From Trachelipus rathkii (Eukaryota; Arthropoda; Malacostraca; Isopoda; Trachelipodidae), in the NCBI GenBank assembly GCA_015478945.1, contig JABUQX010060173.1, forward strand, positions 1 to 64,000: 64,000 nt of DNA, in the 5' to 3' direction. Below, in pieces: positions 12,961 through 27,350 of the stretch. How positions within the stretch are numbered: position 1 is the stretch's first letter; each line of letters begins with the position of its first letter. Under the pieces are notes generated by a model. That model did not search any database. It saw only the letters and a list, made by a program, of their open reading frames with translations, and was not told the origin of the DNA. The position numbers were made by a program, and so were the translations under genes.

Positions 12961-15900
12961 AAATCACTCAAATATGTGCTGTGTAATATAACGACATATT
13001 GGTAATATGAAGTGGCAATCGACATGATTACCTCATGGATCTAAAGCGGATCCTTCCTCTTATTATACGATATAATTAAGTGATTGCTATAGAAAGTCTC
13101 ATGACATAAATAAAACAATAAGTTCTCCCTTTTAACAACATACTACAAATAGGATGTCCTAGGGATCTCTCTGACACATATTGAAAGATGGGAGCCATAA
13201 ACAAAAAAAATGTAGTTAATATTCAACTCCTGATATAAACAATATTGAAAAACTTCTATAAAATGGAATATAAGCTAATTAATCCTTAAAGAGTGACCCA
13301 ATGAAGGTAGCTATAATCGGCTCATTATCGATTCCCCCACATGTTGCATAATAACAGTTAAGTAAACTGAGCAGCGCCATAAATCTGTTGTACATGAAGA
13401 ATATATATAATAACAATTAAAAACAAATAATATAAAATGGTAATTACTTTCTTTGTCACCAGCACACTCACCACAAAAGATGGTCCTGTGATTCCACTCT
13501 CATACAAGATGATATGTACTGCGTCTAGTCATAACGTGTGATACTAGTTCCATCAGTCTAGAATTACTTGCTCCGATATACTTTGTTCGTAAAGTAAACT
13601 GAATAAAAATATACGAGATATACCCTTAAATAATGATATGCGTATGATAGTATTGTGACGAGGCAATTTAGAACTCTCAGATGTGTGATTGTTATAATAG
13701 TGCTGGTCATGCGATATCGTTAGTTGAGAGGTCGTTATACACATATTGTAGCTAATACAGTAGTTATTAGTTCGATAATCTGAAGGTATCGTGTGTGTAT
13801 TTATAGAATGCTGGTTGTCGGGATTACCAAAGTTATAGTTAAATGTATAGAGAGTAAAGTTATAGATGTTGCGAGAAACTAAAGTTATATGAAGTGTAAG
13901 AGCGCTAATATTTTACATGCTCTAGTAACGAGCGCGTATAAGTATTTTAAATTTTCCATAAGTATTACTAAAATACCATGCTCTCTCTTTTGACAATACA
14001 CACACTCCGATCCTTTTGTATGTAAAACACATTTTTTTTTATCAGAATAAAATTACTCTTGACAAGAGAGAAAACAAGTTTTTATTTTTTGGTAAAATAA
14101 CAATACATCTTTATAAAAAGCATAATATGCTATGTCTCTTGTCCAATAAGGAAGTTGAGAATTAATACTTACGAGAAAATATCGAATAGCGAATTAATAT
14201 ATGGGACACGAGTAAAAAAGCCAATGTAAGTCAGTAATAAATGTAAAAAGAAGACCTTTAACAGTCAAAACAATGACGCTCAACAGGAAGGGTCACACTC
14301 CACCCCCAGTGACCCCACCCATCCTCATAAGTTATTACTGCTTTCTGGCTTTACCGATGTACTAGTTACATTATAATAGAAAAATATATGTCATTCTACC
14401 TTTCTTCAGGAAAACAATCATATACATTGTATATTTCACATTACCCTTTTTCTAAATAATGTTTTATAAAGATAGTCTTCATATTACCCAATGTAATTAG
14501 AATAAGGAATAAAGGCATCCTTAGCATCTCTTTATTACTTATAATATATACACCAATATACGAATAACATTTTAATGACGGCCTCAAATTCAACCCTGTC
14601 ACCATATAAATAATAGTTAAGTATACAATATAAATCTGGATTTCCTCCAGGCAGAATGTTATGAAGGGAGTTTATAACTATATCTTAATAAGACCGTATA
14701 TATGTAATTAATATTTATATAATTACTATTATACAATATTATTATTATTTACATTAATATAATATATTAATATAAAGGTCATGATTTAGTTATATAGGCT
14801 CACGATTTGCAATTAGGAAGAATATAAAGATTGACTTAGAAAAGTGTAGTGAGATATGTCTCAAGTAAAATATTAATTAACTAGGCTATAGTGATTAATA
14901 TAATATAGTATAATTAACTTAAGGTATATTAATATAGCTAAAACTTGCATGATAGAAGAAGCCATTAAAGTATATACACTAGACACTTTAGTTGCTATAA
15001 TAGTCATATCACCAATTCTAGTGATATCTACTATCTAACAACATGTCAATAACAGTACACAATATTTGTCCAATACTAACAACAGTTAAAGTAACTAACA
15101 TAGCATTCAAAATAAACGTGATATACATATTCACATTTTTTTACATGCATGTCTTATTAAAACAATATCAATTAGTATTAATTTATGTAGACTAATTATA
15201 TCGAGTAGTTAAATGAGTTATCAATATTCACGATGTGTCTGTCGTTCTACTTTAACATCACTGAACGAGACACTGCTCTCACGAAATACGTCACCAAGAA
15301 TATAACCGAGCCTGACAACTCCCAGCGATACACACTACTACACACTGACACAGGTAACAATAATATCATGCTAACACACACACACACATCACGATCACCG
15401 ATTCAACCACAATGCGAGTAGTCAGCACATCTGAGTCAGTATGTTTGCTACTATTAATCTTTAACTAATATTTTTCATCATTTCTCCTAATTTATAGTAT
15501 TAATATTAGTCTTCATCTCTCATTTATAATATGTATTTTTTATGGTAGCATATCGTAAATGTCTATCTATATCTTACACGAACACTCAGAATTCAAGGCT
15601 AAACGGATTAATCACTTTACTCTATTTTGAACAACTCTCCTAGGATAATATTTTTAGTAGATTTAATCGGATATTACACAATTTACGCAAATACCTCTAT
15701 CTTAATGACTGTGTATATACATAGTGCATGAGGTCTCTTGCACAAGAGTATCTAATTCGCTAATCCTCTATGCCACAGTATAGTTCAAGCCCAATCAGTA
15801 TCTCAGGTCATTTCTAAAGTCACATATATTAAGGTAATACCTAATACCTTACTACATATTGCTCAATTACACGAACGTCGAGAACTAATGCTAGCGAGCG

Positions 15901-17230
15901 AAACTACTACAGCTAACGTACACACAACAGCCGAATCTAGTACGGGCACACACGATCGTACTGAACCACCACCAGTATCCACATCTCTACGTTCTTATCT
16001 AAGCGCATCGACGAATACATCGTGTGAACGATAGCAGATATATTTTGCTCTGCGATGTCTATTTAATAAAGCCAACAGGTCTCAGCTAAACCGAACTCTG
16101 AAAAACTTAAGGCATCGTCGTACCTAAAAATATAGCTCCGATCTCGACAAAGCGAAGTGCTACTTACTATCTCTCGAGCTTCTAGAACACAGAACGTCTA
16201 CAGCGACTGATAGCTCATCCACAGACGCTATATCATGTAGGCTCATCAAAGTTCCTACTATCGCACTCTATACCTAATCCTTATAAAGAAGCTCACCTTT
16301 TTATTTCCAAAAATCTAACTCATACAAAACATAAACGATGATGCCACTACTTTTCTACAAGCCTATGATCAGTGCACATATCCTATGATGTCTATATTTC
16401 TATCCAATTATATACTATGTGATCATAATCGTTTCATTATCATTTCTAAACCGACCGTTTATATACATAACCCTTAGTCAATAACTTCCTTCACTGCATA
16501 CTGGACTAAACGAATAATATGATTCAACCGTAGCAAGAGTGGTTTCGCATTAGATCTAGTGTTAATTATATTTACCACAAAAAAAAACGAATCATTTTTA
16601 AGAGACACGAGCACTACACCTCATCTATCCGAACCATTCAAATTACCTATAAACCGAATCACTATCGACGATAATTATAAAGTCTTCGAGATAGAAAACG
16701 AGCCCATCACACGGGCCACAATCAAAATCCCTAATTACTGAACAAACCACAAGTCGTAAGAGATAAGGCATATTTCAACCAATCACGGAAGTATAGGTAT
16801 TTCAGCCAATCACCAGAGTAGGGCAAATAATAGAGATGACGGAGTATGGACTCTAATGGACTTAGCATCATACCAGCTCTTACTCACCTACAACTCATAC
16901 TTCTACCTATACCGCCGGCTTACCCCCGTATTCCTACCACGATATATTCACCAGATCCTCACTTATTTACCACTATCCCAAAATTCAACCGTTAGTATAA
17001 CTGTACTTATATCTTATGACATGTGTCCTCTATCCTAAGAAGAGGTTAATTTCCACATAATACCCTTACATTAATTACACATTAGGTAATTTTATTCAAT
17101 TGATAATATTAATTCTAATTAATTATAAATTATATTATTATTTCAAATTTAGTATTTTTTTATCTATATTATTATATAATCATATATATTATATATATAT
17201 ATATATATGGATAAAACTAATTATTTATTA

Positions 17231-17620
17231 ATAGGATTACGCCCCCCTTTATGTAATTAAATAAAAGTAAATCCTAAATAAAATAATACTATTATTATAA
17301 AAATTATATAAATAAATGAATTATACACTTCCATTCGAGAGATATTCCCGGAAGCGTTTTCAATCTTCATGTAGCTAGTATGAAATGAATCCATCACATG
17401 GGAGTATTCACCCCTGAAAGGTTGAGTGTGTATATAGCAGGCTGAGTTCCTTATCTCTACCTTCGGTAGATAGTAATGAGTCTGCTATACATCACCTCTT
17501 CTGGATAGGTTGAATACTCCACATGTAGGGGATATTCAATCATATATCTATAGCAAGGGTGTAAACCTCTATATTCAGGTGAGATTCTTACTCGAATGAA
17601 GATGTATTCTTTTATATATA
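17231..17620. repeat. Fold-back core of copy B
   Basis: The left edge AGGATTACGCCCCCCTTTATGTAA matches the core edge of copy A. CTTCCATTCGAGAGATATTCCC pairs with CTCGAATGAAGATGTATTC near 17590. GAGTATTCACCCCT pairs with GGTTGAATACTCCACATG near 17515. The central 60 bp (GCAGGCTGAG ... GAGTCTGCTATA) is the reverse complement of the core centre of copy A. The outermost right inverted edge present in A is not visible here. Confidence 0.65.
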
Positions 17621-19139
17621 TTCTAATTCATATTAATGTTATATTATGACAGTAAAAAAGGATACAGTTGATTTCTTTTATTTTTAATCAGTTTCTTAAT
17701 ACTGATATTCCTCTAATTGTAATTAATATATTTCATAAGTATATTAGATCCGTATATTAACTTTATAAAGTTATTAGTATATAATAATAATGTAATAATA
17801 TGATATATTACGTTAAATGGTAATATTAAGGTATTGATGCTGTGATTGTATCTTAATGCCTTACATTAAGTAATAGGTTGCTACTATTACGGGCGATAAT
17901 CTAAATTTCCAATTGTAACGCCATTTACTGGGTAATTATTATCTTTATAAAAGATTTTAGTATAATAATTGTCTAGTAATAATTATTATTTGCGCGCGAG
18001 ACATTAGTTCAATTACTTAAATATAATATAAATGATATACGTATTCATTCAACCTCCTAAGTCAAATGTAATATAAGTTTGTAATCTCATGCTCTAATTA
18101 TATTTGAGATAGCATACAGTTATATATTATAGAGTGCTAAGACTTATGGATTGTCATATACCTAGTTGTGACATTGATATCCTTCATCTATGAGTGATGT
18201 TTGCCCTTACTCTTATATTGTTACGCTGAAAATATACCTTAATTCAAACCTCTCTTGTGAATTGTTCGTAAATATCACATTCTATACTGGATGTAGAACT
18301 TAACTATACCTCCTAAGACCTTTCAAGCAAGTTAATAGGATTATGTTTGTTATTCACAGTAATATTTTAGCACATATATACGTGTATTTACTACTTCGTT
18401 TATAGCTAGAGATTATGGAATTCTTAAAATTATTTTCATAATGTTTAGTAATTCATATTGCAGAAATGGATAGATTAAGTTCGTGCAGTGAGGCAACAAA
18501 TGATGTTTTATTTTGTTAATTATTTCCTTCTCTATTCTTTATTCATGCGAATTTTCATGCTGTAGGCAGTACGTAGCATTTATTCATTAGTCAGTATGAT
18601 AATTAGACAAGCGAATACGACCTTCATTTGCGAGCAGCACGAGCACACTGGTTCCGCTAAAAAATTCAACACATTTGATATGTCCCAGCTATGCCTTAAA
18701 AAAGTAAGTGTGGCATAGTTTTTACGTCTTTGTCTGTTAATGTTAGGCTCCTTCCTTACTGATGTATATATCCGATGATCTCATGCTAAAACTTCTCGGA
18801 CTAGAGTGCAAACGTCAGAACTAAGCATACCTTGAAGGTGACTATAGTGTAAGTTGGTATGTTAATCTTTGAGTTTTTGATCCTTTAACTATCATATTTT
18901 CGGCTATCTCTCTTACTTCGTCAGGTGTGATTATGCCCCTTCATACTCTATAACAAATGTTACTGTCTTTGACATTAACACCATTTATGTGCATATACAG
19001 AGAAATTCGCAATCTGCTATAACTGTTTAGTATTACCCAGAGAACGAAAAACACGGCGTCACATCTCTACTCACTCTCTCGTCTTATGCATAATCTTTAT
19101 ACTTCGTGCTAGTTACTGTCGTAATTCTCTATTTATTAT

Positions 19140-19480
19140 TACTGTCTTATTAATAAATATTAATATAATATATAATCTAATTATTATATATACTTATATA
19201 ATATTATATTATATTAACTTGATCAATCTTTAATAAGTATAATGTTATCAGTAGTCGTAATTATAAGATTATATAAGTATATTATTACATATATATATAT
19301 ATAGAGTTATATATTAGATATTATATAAATTAATAATTAATATATATAATATATTAATATAATAATATATATCATATAATATATATATTATAATATAATG
19401 TTTTTTGTGTTAGTTTATGTATATAATATATTATTTAATATATATATATGTATTACACGAGAGGAGAAGAGTTTAGTAAA
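19140..19480. repeat. AT-rich low-complexity tract
   Basis: Degenerate TA/TTA/ATT sequence with no other signal. It marks the poorly resolved right boundary of copy B. Confidence 0.85.
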
Positions 19481-19489
19481 CATCTCACT

Positions 19490-20140
19490 ATCATCCATAC
19501 ATCACACAATCATAAATATAATAACATACTTTACATCACTCATATTATCACATTACACACACCACACACATCCCATATATCAGGCTATTTATCATTTATC
19601 ACACCACACACACACAACCACCCGTACACGCGTACCTGTATACTGATATATACACACACACCTACATACACCCACCGCATAGACACTTACTACCTCAACA
19701 TCTGTGCCAACCTACACAACACACTCATGCATCATATTAGACACATATACACTCCACACTCATATATACACACACCCACCCTTACCTAGTAACCTACTGC
19801 CATGTGATACATATATTGTTACACACCAATACTCCTAGCTGCGACCACGCTGACTCGACCTATACAGTGCTACACTACATCTATAGACATGCGTGTTAGC
19901 AACACACGCACACCCGCTTATAGGCTTATTTATGACACACACACATATAACTGCTAGGACTTTTAATACACACATACTACCTACCTCATAATAGGCACTT
20001 ACGCTCACCACCTATATAACCTACACACACAAATAAGCACTCACATACCTAGACACATACATTACCACCCTTTAGTATAGTAATACATATAATACCAGCT
20101 ATCGATAGCTCACAACTCATGTTACGAGTGCTACACAACA
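19490..20140 (+). repeat. AC-rich degenerate array, fragment of the repeat family
   Basis: Interrupted CACA repeats with CACCCACCGCATAGACACTTACTACC, matching CCCATAGACACTTACACC of 600-710 in the same orientation. His/Thr-rich open frames here reflect the repeat. Confidence 0.7.
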
Positions 20141-20149
20141 ACAGTCACA

Positions 20150-20850
20150 CATCTATGAACATAATTTTGTAATAATATTAATATTATAATATACTACATT
20201 TATCTTTAAGTAATGGTTCATAAATAAGAGTTCACTGAATCAGGGGATAACCGCGAGTATCATCATCTTTTGAATATACCTTTGTCATTTTGAAAGCGGC
20301 CTTCCATATAATATTACACAAATTGAATGGAGAAGATAGTGTGTGTTTTAATTTAGAGTTTAAGCTCTCTAATAAAAGTCCAGGAAAAGTAACTGTACCA
20401 AGATAATAGCCACACCGACCCAACCATAAAAATAACTACCATATTTGCTCAACTTATGATATAACATATGATAATAAGATAAGAAAAGATAATCACATTT
20501 GGGACAGAAAGGAATGAATGGGAAAAAATAAAGAGAGTGTCTGATATATAATCATTTTTAACTCATTATATTTTACAACAACTGTAAGCTAAGTAAATAT
20601 AATATGATAAAATTCATTAACTTAATATTATCATATAATAATAATAAAGAAAGTCTCAGTGATATTAAAATTCATCGTCATTGGTATAGGCATCCAATTT
20701 GATATGATGGGTGAGAAAATTATAAATTGATTGCTTATATTTCCGCAGAGAGTTAGGGCGATTATTAAGTTGAGTTATCTATTCGTGATAACATGCATAT
20801 AACTCATATCACTGTTTTAACTCTGTTGTTATTCTGATGTTTGTACTAGA
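20150..20850. other. Unassigned AT-rich spacer
   Basis: Unique-looking sequence with no recognised gene or repeat. A 63-codon minus-strand open frame at 20232-20423 has no recognisable motif. Confidence 0.6.
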
Positions 20851-22560
20851 TTAGTTTTACTTTTTAACTCAATATATATTACATGTATTAACGATTAAAA
20901 CTCCTTAATACAGTAATATCAGTTATAATCAATTAAATATAATTATAAATGAGTTATTATACCTTAACACTCATAGAGTTAGGGACTATAGTATATTATT
21001 TTAGTTATAATTAGTACTTAATATATTTGGTATTAGTTATGGCTTTATGGTCTTTTATCTTGGCTTTGTAACTGTAAGTATGGGCTTTAACCTCATGTTA
21101 TGTTAACTGTCTTTGTTACTATTAACTCATGGTTTTTAACTGATAACTCTATATGTTTTTTACTGTATTTTTTTAACTCACTATTCAATGAACATTACAT
21201 AACCCTCTTTGTAAATCAGTAATCGCAGTAATTTCAAATAGACGTGATACCCTAACACCAAGGGTGGGGATTTAGTATGCTTGTTGTTTTACTTATGCAA
21301 CTATCTGAGTTATATGTCTTTAACTCATGTTTTACTGCTTTAACTTTCTGCTTTATGCTTTTAACTTTCTGTCTTATACTGGTTTCTAACCGTTTTGCTT
21401 TGTTACTGCTTAACTCATATATTTATTTAACATTATGTTTTTTATTTTGTTTTAATACTTTGTTATACTTATTTTATATTTTAATTTTTATTATATATTT
21501 CTTATTATAGTTTATTTTATTATTTTTATTATTTATTATTATTTTTATGAATACTTTAGTGTTATTGTGACTTTCATGCCTATTTGGTGTTGAATTATCT
21601 ATTTAGAACACACCACACCACGTGAGCCGTTCGCACACACACCACACAGTCTAATCTAACACAGATCACTCACAACACATCATCACTACTACACACATCT
21701 AGACTAATCACACACTACAACATCTTACACTTTTAAGATTACACACTCAACTTATTTGTTACGTTAGGCACATAATTGACACTTTCTATACAGTAATAAC
21801 CACACTTATATTCTCACTTATAGACTCTAGACTGTCTAGTCACTCTACACTTTGATCCCGGATGAGACACCCATTCTAACCATTTACCTCTTACTATACA
21901 CATGCTCAGGTCTAACATATCATCAACATCTTACATCTATGAATTACATATCATCGATGTCGACTCTTAATGACAACTTTTATACACACTATATCAACTA
22001 TATGACTAACTTTTGCATTGTTTACCCATAGACATCTTACATGTTTCATCATAGTACTTGTGATATTAGTACACTGAGTACTTGGGTCTAACACATCTAA
22101 CACTAACTTAACACTTAAACACACTATATCAACTATATTATGTAGTTAACTTGGTGTATGTGTGTTGATGAATTGATATGTGCTGTATGTTAGTTTATAA
22201 CACAGACTATTTCCACTAATATTATACGTATTTTATCACATATTGTAACGTCACTTACATTTTATATACATTCTATACATCTCACACACAAGATTTTACT
22301 TACTGAGTTACCACGACGAGTTTTATTATTTATCTCATTATACATCGCATAACAAACATCAGAGTATTATATCACACACGTAATTTTATCTTTACACTCT
22401 ATCTCACAATTTACTATATAACACACTCATATCTAGATTATTACTCTCATATACCACACTACGCACACAGACATTTACACACATCCCAAACCTTCACAAC
22501 CATCATCATCAAGCACACTCAGCACTGCGATCACACCTCAGAGTCAGCAACTTGCAACAC
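20850..22560 (+). repeat. Second interspersed repeat family (TTTAACTCATG / TTTTACTGC), copy 1
   Basis: Short imperfect repeats of TTTAACTCATGTTTTACTGCTTTAAC (about 21040-21420) follow a block ACCAAGGGTGGGGATTTAGTATG. They are followed by (T/A)-rich sequence and then an AC-rich stretch (21605-22560). The same succession is seen at 36770-37720. The hydrophobic open frame at 21277-21510 is a by-product of the T-rich repeats. Confidence 0.6.
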
Positions 22561-25110
22561 ATAATATAAATCGTTGCTCGACGTATATAATATTATTTAA
22601 AAACATTATTCTATAATTGTCTTATACATTTGTAAAAACTACAATGACGTTAACACAAGATTTAATATATTATCATGTCTCATATTAAACAGACAAATAG
22701 TACAATAAACAAAATGTAGAAAAATTAATATATTTATTCATAGTTGTATGTTTATTTTGAAAACTTTTTGCCCAAATATCGATTATTTCTTCTCTTAAAA
22801 TTTAACTTAATACATTTTTAAATAATATTTGGAATTAGACAAAACGGCAAGTTTATATTAATATAATATACAGTGATTTTTAATTACTATTTGAGTACAT
22901 ATGACAAAATTATATGTATATCTGTAATACTTTTTTTGTTTTTTATTAAATTATTTAATATATATTAACATCAAGTATTTATTTAATAATAATATTTTAT
23001 AACTTAATAATATATATTTATATGTAAATTATATTTATATATATTAAATATCAATAAATATATTGTTATCAAGTAACGTATAAGTTAATAAAAAAATCAG
23101 ATTTAAGAGTACAGTAATATAGAGTCCATCACCTCATAGCACCCCTCATCTACATCTAAGACTTAATTAAGCCACGTTATATTTTTATAATGTATTATTT
23201 ATAATATATTATGTACTTAACTGTGTACTTTATATATACATTCATCTCTATCCCATTTAATTATATTATACGTATATAAAACAATAACAAAATTAGTTTC
23301 TCTTACTCTAAATAATATACATATTACATGAACTAAAGTAGTTTTCTTATATCTATCAAGATCTCTATTCAAAGTTATTTTTTTATGAAAATCATCTACG
23401 TCCAAGTTTCAATTCATCTTATTAAAATTACTGTTGTTTTTATTAATTTATTTTCCTCCAAGTTCGGTTAAGCTTTAAAAATAGTGTTTCAAAGTTTTAT
23501 ATAAAAAGAATTCTGGTGCTTATTTTCTCTATTTATGTAATTTTTTTAATTATATAAAGATTATTATTTATTAATGATTCTATTGTACTATCTTACAATC
23601 CATCACGAGTCAAAAACTCAACAACTTACCCTCAATCTCTTATACTTGATGAGTGAATTAACTAGATGATTGTATCCTCATCTCTCCTCATAAGTTAAAA
23701 ATTTGTGAATATTGATTTTTGCAACAGTATAAAAATATTTTGATATGTGTAATTTATACTACATTTTTAATTTTATAAATTTTGATAGAAGATTATTAAC
23801 TCACTCTTGATTGTTGGTTGAGCAATAAATACTCCGAATAGTATTATTGTCCAAATTTACAATATGTAAGACCAATTGAAATTTGTGTAGGCAGATAATA
23901 TTTATAAATATATCTAAGATCTGAGTTACTAACAGCTAGTTATATTCTGAGCTTAGAAAATGATAGCAGATGAGCAGTTTAGGTTGTTATATTAAATGTG
24001 GGACACAGTAATAGTACTATGCGGTTTGAGCTACCTCTATAAGTTATGTGAACGACGTTGCGCCTACAAGAACCTTGCTGACAGAGTGGCTGTTCTCGAT
24101 GCTCATGTTTGTTTTTTTACCGACTTAGACGGGTTTTAGTGCTACTATTTTCTAATCATATAGTACCCTAGTTTGGCAGATTACTCTTTAATTTTTCCAG
24201 ATAATGCAGATAGTATTCAAGATTTATCACTTGTGGCAAATTATTATTAATAACTAACTTTTTAATATTGTTATAATTACTATGAATAATCCCACAATAG
24301 TAGATAGTAGTTTATCTTTCAATAGTCTAGAAGCTCTCATTCTTCTATCAAAGTTACTCAAATTATCCTAACTTTTGTATGATTCTAACATCAGAAAAGA
24401 ATAATCTTTTCATAATGCTTATTTTTTGTTTAGATTGTGTAGTCGAATCGGTAGGAGATCCTTATCAATCTAAGATGACATCTCAAACATTTAATTTGGA
24501 GCAAAATGCTTTTTTTCGCTCATCATAATCAAAATCTAGATGAGAGAGATAATTGGAATACTATTATATGTTTCGTAATACTTTCTTAAATATTCAATTT
24601 GCAACTATTATTCTTCTTTGTAGTAAAATTTACCTTGTGTTTCTTATATTAATCTATTGATTTGTTAAATAATTGATGACACTCACCATCTGGACAAAAG
24701 AGTGACATTATACGAAGGTGTGTGGTTTCTTGATTTATATGCTCTTCATAAGCTCGCACATTCCATTTTGTTCAAGAGTACTATAATTGAAAAATCAATA
24801 GTCATATGCTAGTTTATAGACAAGTGTCACAAACTAATATTATATTAATTCTTGATATTTGATATTTTAATAAGTTAATTCGTTATTTAATTCTTTTTAA
24901 CTATCATGTCTCGATAAAACTCATACATTATTTCATATTTTTAACTCTAAAACTAATATATAAATACTTTATACATTTAGAGTAAAACTTATTTATATTA
25001 TTTATAATCGGTTAGATATGTCAACATAGTAACATAAATAGTATACTTATGTACTCTATAATAAATAATATAAATAAAAATATTTCAACTAGTTCTACTT
25101 TATAAGCTAA
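22560..25110. other. AT-rich sequence without recognised genes
   Basis: Very AT-rich, with stop codons throughout all frames. I see no transposon protein motif, tandem repeat or structured RNA signal. Confidence 0.65.
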
Positions 25111-25400
25111 CTACATCTACCTTAGTGGCTTACGAGCTATAGAGCCTCCACCTCGACAAAGGTCAAGACCAAATACCCGCTGCGCCGCTATGGATTAGTG
25201 AGACTATCCGACCTGCGTCTTGCCCGCTCTTGATACGTACCGCTCGGCGCCAGCCTACTGCTAACTATAAATCATACATATACTCCACAAATATTTTTTC
25301 ACCGCACCACATTCACTAACATAGACTATGTTTTACCTCTGCACCACCGCTCGTGTTCAAGTTAGCCAGTACTCCACGCTACAATACCTTTAATTGATTC
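25110..25400. other. Island of higher GC in AT-rich surroundings, possibly a short interspersed element
   Basis: Positions 25125-25260 are markedly GC-richer than both flanks and contain CCGCTGCGCCGCTATGG and CCGCTCGGCGCC. On the minus strand GCGCCGAGCGGTACG weakly recalls a tRNA A-box region, but no B-box follows at the right distance. It could be a SINE fragment or any GC-rich insertion. Confidence 0.3.
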
Positions 25401-26110
25401 ACCTAGATTACATTGGTAATATTATCATACAGTGTAACAAGTCGCAGCGAGCGAAAGTTATTGACTCTGATCAATATGTAAATATCTCAGTTATAATAGT
25501 TATTACAACATTAAGTTATATATTAACTTAATTAGTGTATTATAGAGCTCATATGAGAAATTTGAAATGATAATCACAGCTAATAGATTTTTAGTAGCTA
25601 AAAATGTAAATAATTAGTTTTAGAATTTATTATTATAATTATATTTAAATATTATATAATATTGATTTAACAACATCTCTCTTCTAATAATTAGGTACTA
25701 CATAGCTCATGCTTAACATTATATTTAATTTATAAGCATACTATGAGGTATGACTGTGATATTGATATAAATTCCGCAACCCTTCATACAAAATGATGAT
25801 ATATAATATAATATTTATAAATAATCAACAAAAACTTTTAATAAATTATTCATTTACAAATTCCTCTCCTCAAAACTTATATTTTCGGAAAGGAGGTCTT
25901 AATACTCAATTGGGTCACCTATGACATAATCTTTTAGAGTGTTATAATTGAATATATATTATATATATATAAACTATATGTCATTTCAATAATTTACTTA
26001 ACATTCACTAAATAAATCGTATTAAATTATAATTATAATAATAAACTTACATATGTGTAAATCTTAAATATATTCAGTATAGGTACAAGCTATCAATTTA
26101 TATCATGATT
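25400..26110. other. AT-rich spacer
   Basis: No recognisable gene or repeat beyond simple AT enrichment. Confidence 0.65.
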
Positions 26111-26720
26111 ATATCAATAATTATCAATGGCTATCTCTGCGCATCTGATGAGCGCGGACTGCGATGACTTGGTGCTTATAAATTACGGTCCTATGTGCCA
26201 GTAACTGCGCAGAGTGCCTTAGAAATACTTCGGTATTCATGTTCTCGCTCTCTTTGCATATTCTCGCGACTCCTGTTTACGAAACTCGTATACATAATAT
26301 GGCACATATAATCCACTAGTCATGTCATCTATGTTTCGTGCTCTATCTAATAGACGCGCATAAGCTCTCGACAGATAGGTATGAAGCTCCGCATAAGTAG
26401 GTTTCTTATGTGTGAGTAGCTTCTTCATAATCTGAACATTTTATCTGAGTTGTTTCTTCTCAGCACGTGGATCAACTCGACAGTTATTAAACCAGGTGGC
26501 GTATCAAAACGTATGTCCGCCATACAAAGAAAAAATGGTGAGGTCAACTCATGAAGACTTGCATAACGCATTCTTCATAATTACGTCTGCATACATATTC
26601 TATTTATGTATTGCTATGGATTCTATATTGGTATTATACCTAGCTATCGTAACAACGCAGACCACCTATATTGCGGTAAAGTACAATTACAATCCTGTTC
26701 TTCTGTAAAGAGCTGCGCTA
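26110..26720. other. GC-normal segment with two unrecognised short open frames
   Basis: A minus-strand frame (26237-26428, 63 codons, rich in Lys, Arg and Tyr) and a plus-strand frame (26496-26708, 70 codons, with one hydrophobic stretch) lie close together. Their composition is less biased than elsewhere in the window. Neither shows a motif I recognise, and there is no clear splice-site or promoter support. TCTGCGCATC (about 26136) and the partly complementary AACTGCGCAGAG (26204-26215) could pair weakly. Confidence 0.3.
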
Positions 26721-27284
26721 AACGCTTAAAGTTCACTTTATAAAGGTTATTGGGTTAAACGGGGCGAAGTTCGAAAGCATTGAGGTTGGTATATTAGGGC
26801 ATCAAATAATAGCTGAGAAGGTGCTAGGTGAGGTTCGACAATGTCGTTGCATTCTAATGGGCAATTCAAAATAGTAGCTCGCACACCCCGGCATTCTTCT
26901 AGCCAAGTTTGATCTAGCAGCGCATTTCACACACATAATCTAGATAATTACAATATGATTGATTGGAGATAAAGCTATTACCACAGAGATGATCCATTTG
27001 TGGTACTATCACTCATTAGAAGTTGAGTATAATATTCTCTCAATAATAGGATATAAGTTGCACGAGGCAAATCTCACGAACTAATCGTAGTAATAGATAG
27101 TATAGTATTCGTTGCAGATGTATGTATGTACGTATGAGTAGTAGTATAAGTTTGTGCCGTTATATATGGTGTAAGTGTGTTTGTTATGCGTGTTGTGCTG
27201 TTTGTTGATGGTGATGTATGTTTGTTGATGGTGATTTGTGAGATACCCCTCTCAGTAATCCACCGCCTTTTGTGTGCTTGACGT

Positions 27285-27350
27285 CTCTTTCTAAGCTGAT
27301 GGAGTGAATCATGTCCTACGTCATCGTATGCAATTTAAGTGACCCTCCCC
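27285..27350 (+). repeat. Short fragment of the head segment
   Basis: AATCATGTCCTACGTCATCG and GTGACCCTCCCCTATG resemble 41-95 of copy A (GACATGTCCTACGTCAATAG, GGGTCTACCCCTATG). The GT-rich sequence before it (27110-27240) could be the complement of an AC-rich block. This is a weak, truncated match. Confidence 0.4.

Larger units (their letters stand above)
9240..19400. repeat. Palindromic repeat element, copy B (diverged, expanded)
   Basis: This copy follows the order of copy A with growing offset. The head is at 9930-10480. A CAGCTTTGATG-like block is at 11590-11720, matching A 770-900. GTCATTGAGACGTG is at about 12076, matching A 1096. The block 12700-12960 matches A 1290-1490 (GAACCCCTTGAGTGGAT, AAAATTTACAGAG, ACAGGGCAG). 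The block 14300-14450 matches A 2380-2520, and 16745-16860 matches A 3870-3980. The fold-back core is at 17231-17620. The right arm is recognisable at 18500-18760, where TGTCCCAGCTATGCCTT matches A 5155-5175. The left arm is about 2 kb longer than in copy A, through scattered insertions. Where it ends on the right is uncertain. Confidence 0.6.

Noticed and set aside
19398..19789. His/Thr-rich plus frame of 113 codons
   Set aside because: Translation of the interrupted AC repeat; no motif.
25125..25265. Possible tRNA gene or SINE on minus strand
   Set aside because: A-box-like word only; no B box and no cloverleaf pairing could be drawn. Left as an unassigned GC island.
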